From JBBRMQ01 sp038230775 (lineage in GTDB: Bacteria; Acidobacteriota; Thermoanaerobaculia; Gp7-AA8), in NCBI GenBank assembly GCA_038230775.1, contig JBBRMQ010000255.1, positions 1 to 5,916 of the forward strand: a stretch of 5,916 nt of DNA, in the 5' to 3' direction. This document shows, one piece after another, positions 5,002 to 5,916 of the stretch. The position numbers and the translations under genes are program-made. Within the stretch, counting starts at the first letter, position 1. Every line of letters starts with the position of its first letter. Below the pieces are notes generated by a model, which saw only the letters and a program-made list of their open reading frames with translations, was not told where the DNA came from and made no database searches.

Positions 5002-5814
5002 ATGACAAAACGCTCCCTGGTCCTCCTTGTGGCATTTCTGACGCTGATTCCGACGGCAGCCTTTTCTCAGGTGGTCCTGACGACGACCCTCGCCGGAGCC
5101 AACGAACCTGGAGGTGGCGATACGGACGGGTTCGGAACGGCCACCATCGCCATCAGCGGCACGACTGTGACGTACTTTTTCACCGAAGGAAATCTGGCGA
5201 CCATCACCGGCGCACATATTCATAAGGGACTCCCGGGAGTCAACGGCAACATCGTGATCGCCTTCAGCGCCATCACATCGACGTGCGGCTGTTTCAACGG
5301 CGGCGTATCTTCCGGTTCGGTGACCGCCGATCAGACACTGATCAATGACATCATCGCCAACCCGGCCGGGTACTACGTAAACATCCATACCAATGAGAAG
5401 CCCGGCGGTGCCATTCGCGGGCAGCTCACCGGAGGCACCGGCGTAAGCAGCACGGAAAACCCATCGACGTGCGCGCAGACCGACACCGCGCTCTGTCTCG
5501 ATGGCGGCCGATTCAGACTCGAGGCGACGTGGAACACTCCGGACGGCCAGACCGGCGCGGGTCATGGCGTGCGGCTCACGGCGGACTCCGGCTACTTCTG
5601 GTTCTTCCAGCCGACGAACGCAGAGATGACCGTCAAGGCGCTGAACGCGTGCAGCTTCTCGACGTCGCACTGGGTCTTCGCATCCGGCCTCACGAACGTG
5701 AACGTCGTGATGAAGGTAACGGACACTTCCACCGGAAAGGTTCGCACGTACAACAATCCAAATGGCACGGCCTTCTCCCCCATCCAGGACACATCCGCGT
5801 TCGCCTGTCCGTAG
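5002..5814 (+). CDS. Secreted CHRD-domain protein with Cys-bracketed C-terminal domain
   Basis: The product is 270 aa. Residues 1-22 form a Sec signal peptide (TKRSLVLLVAFLTLIPTAAFS, cleavage likely before Gln23). A CHRD (chordin) domain spans about 23-145, with the marks of the family: LAGANEPGGGDTDGFGTATI near the start, then GAHIHKGLPGVNG, and YYVNIHTNEKPGGAIRGQL at the end. A second domain at about 155-270 begins CLDGGRFRLEATW and continues GYFWFFQPTNAEMTVKALNAC, ending TAFSPIQDTSAFACP. I have seen this unit at the C-terminus of many secreted proteins of Acidobacteriota and similar bacteria, without a known role. The paired cysteines suggest disulfides and an extracytoplasmic location. 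It is divergent from the DGPF-sigma operon across 136 bp. CHRD domains have no established enzymatic function in bacteria, so adhesion or matrix roles remain guesses. Confidence 0.9.
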   Translation: MTKRSLVLLVAFLTLIPTAAFSQVVLTTTLAGANEPGGGDTDGFGTATIAISGTTVTYFFTEGNLATITGAHIHKGLPGVNGNIVIAFSAITSTCGCFNGGVSSGSVTADQTLINDIIANPAGYYVNIHTNEKPGGAIRGQLTGGTGVSSTENPSTCAQTDTALCLDGGRFRLEATWNTPDGQTGAGHGVRLTADSGYFWFFQPTNAEMTVKALNACSFSTSHWVFASGLTNVNVVMKVTDTSTGKVRTYNNPNGTAFSPIQDTSAFACP

Positions 5815-5822
5815 TCGGATGC

Positions 5823-5871
5823 TAGTAGGGTTGTAAGGGCCCGATGGCCACGAGTCTTTACAGCCTTACTA
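5823..5871 (+). terminator. Long stem-loop after the CHRD gene, possible terminator
   Basis: Starting 9 bp after the stop codon, 5823-5840 pairs with 5854-5871 over 18 positions, of which four are G-U wobbles (5828, 5831, 5837, 5839), around a 13-nt loop. The tail is ACTTTCGCTTCTG rather than a clean U-run, so intrinsic termination may be weak. A 3'-end stabilising structure or a repeat element is an alternative. Confidence 0.45.
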
Positions 5872-5890
5872 CTTTCGCTTCTGTGTGAGG

Positions 5891-5906
5891 ACCGGCTTCA
5901 GCCGGT
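5891..5906. repeat. Second copy of the GGCTTCAGCC hairpin
   Basis: ACCGGCT-TC-AGCCGGT is a perfect palindromic hairpin with 7-bp arms. Its 14-base core, CCGGCTTCAGCCGG, is the reverse complement of the core at 1382-1395, so the same repeat family occurs twice in the window, in opposite orientations and both times outside genes. Confidence 0.7.
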
Positions 5907-5916
5907 CACGGCCGAC

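Noticed and set aside
4942..5670. A 242-codon minus-strand frame opposite the CHRD gene
   Set aside because: The plus strand encodes a signal peptide, a CHRD domain and a recognised C-terminal domain with a good ribosome site; the antisense product is Arg/Gly-rich and resembles nothing.

Overview
The window looks like part of the chromosome of a GC-rich, Gram-negative-type bacterium. An Acidobacteriota-like lineage is my best guess. The reasons are an ascorbate-dependent copper monooxygenase domain, a secreted CHRD protein with a Cys-bracketed C-terminal domain, an ECF42-type sigma factor with a DGPF partner, and GGCTTCAGCC-core intergenic hairpins at two places. The phylum is inferred from gene content only.

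Layout. (1) Positions 1-1323, minus strand: a compact operon. It begins with a two-helix membrane protein whose C-terminal half looks arrestin-like. A small arrestin/Spo0M-like protein with a poly-Asp tail follows through an ATGA overlap. Last is the start of a PQQ/WD-type beta-propeller protein that runs off the left edge. (2) 1324-1614: intergenic, with nested hairpin repeats. (3) 1615-2460, minus strand: a four-helix membrane protein, preceded by the C-terminal copper domain of a monooxygenase. The monooxygenase coding frame stops abruptly next to the 3' end of a tRNA gene. (4) 2478-2553, minus strand: tRNA-Ala(CGC), with a perfect TATAAT box about 55 bp upstream. (5) 2623-3330, plus strand: an SGNH/GDSL hydrolase lipoprotein, overlapping tail-to-tail by 11 bp with the next gene. 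(6) 3320-4865, minus strand: the DGPF/YCII-related gene and then the ECF42-type sigma factor, a conserved regulatory pair. Their promoter region carries a 7-bp inverted repeat around a TGTCGA element. (7) 5002-5814, plus strand: a secreted CHRD-domain protein, followed by a long stem-loop and a second copy of the hairpin core at the right edge.

How the genes work together. The sigma/DGPF pair is a recognised module, and the CHRD gene is divergently transcribed from it, so its promoter shares the 136-bp intergenic region. The arrestin-like operon is the least understood part and the best candidate for an undescribed system: two beta-sandwich proteins, one membrane-anchored, made together with a beta-propeller. 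The tRNA junction with a beheaded monooxygenase gene suggests a past integration or deletion boundary.
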